DNA of 12,022 nt, taken from NCBI GenBank assembly GCA_964364885.1, contig CAYIOA010000025.1:1-12022 (forward strand). The letters are read 5' to 3'. The position numbers and the translations under genes are program-made. Shown one piece after another: positions 11,955-12,022 of this stretch. The stretch is from UBA73 sp964364885. Its GTDB lineage: Archaea; Nanobdellota; Nanobdellia; Pacearchaeales; GW2011-AR1. Under the pieces are notes generated by a model. The model was not told the DNA's origin. It ran no database searches and saw nothing but the letters and a program-made list of their open reading frames with translations. Within the stretch, counting starts at the first letter, position 1, and every line of letters begins with the position of its first letter.

Positions 11955-11985
11955 TTTCTAACCTATTAGTTTGTTGACATATTTT

Positions 11986-11997
11986 TATAAATCATTC
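11986..11997 (+). promoter_or_regulatory. TATA-like box pointing out of the window
   Basis: ATTTTTATAAAT would place transcription start near 12016-12020, so a plus-strand gene or RNA may begin at the right edge. Nothing downstream is visible to confirm it. Confidence 0.3.
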
Positions 11998-12022
11998 AAC
12001 TTGTATTCCTGCAAGGTCGTAT

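Overview
The window looks like AT-rich archaeal DNA, most likely from a DPANN-type lineage (Woesearchaeota/Pacearchaeota-like). This is inferred from gene content and promoters; there is no rRNA or other marker to fix the taxon. The archaeal signs are a Hef/XPF-type helicase and a separate ERCC4 nuclease, AbrB/RelE toxin-antitoxin pairs, fused nucleotidyltransferases, and TATA boxes centred about 25-27 bases upstream of most ATG codons. That TATA spacing implies mostly leaderless transcripts.

Left part (1-1900): a MazG-like pyrophosphohydrolase is divergent from a site-2-protease (M50) homologue that keeps its LDG motif but has lost HExxH. Next is a membrane-anchored Cys-rich protein whose reading frame is broken by a short insert made of two TTTA-loop hairpins that resemble IS200/IS605 ends. 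A related palindrome lies at 99-148.

Repair region (1900-6190): a FANCM/Hef-type helicase (512 aa) and an ERCC4-HhH nuclease (about 222 aa) are separate genes, so this is a split Hef. Between them, on the other strand, are a possible zinc-binding protein and a two-gene unit: an AbrB-like/nucleotidyltransferase fusion and an overlapping 60-aa helical protein. The nuclease gene overlaps a possible 35-aa membrane peptide, which in turn overlaps a GNAT acetyltransferase.

Scarred middle (6190-9330): a frameshifted PD-(D/E)XK-like fragment abuts and slightly overlaps a PEP-synthase-like phosphotransferase that lacks the PEP/pyruvate-binding barrel. Upstream of that are two frameshifted remnants, one of them nucleoside-deoxyribosyltransferase-like. 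A repeat of about 65 bases occurs at 6253-6319 and again at 9937-10000.

Right part (9330-12022): two paralogous AbrB-RelE toxin-antitoxin operons flank a second nucleotidyltransferase plus small-partner module and a strongly structured 120-base element that may be an IS605/TnpB relic. The main common theme is that four modules (two AbrB-RelE pairs and two nucleotidyltransferase pairs) each carry a palindromic operator squeezed between the TATA box and the start codon. This fits autorepression by the DNA-binding domain of the first protein of each operon. The two nucleotidyltransferase modules are the best candidates for an undescribed toxin-antitoxin-like system.
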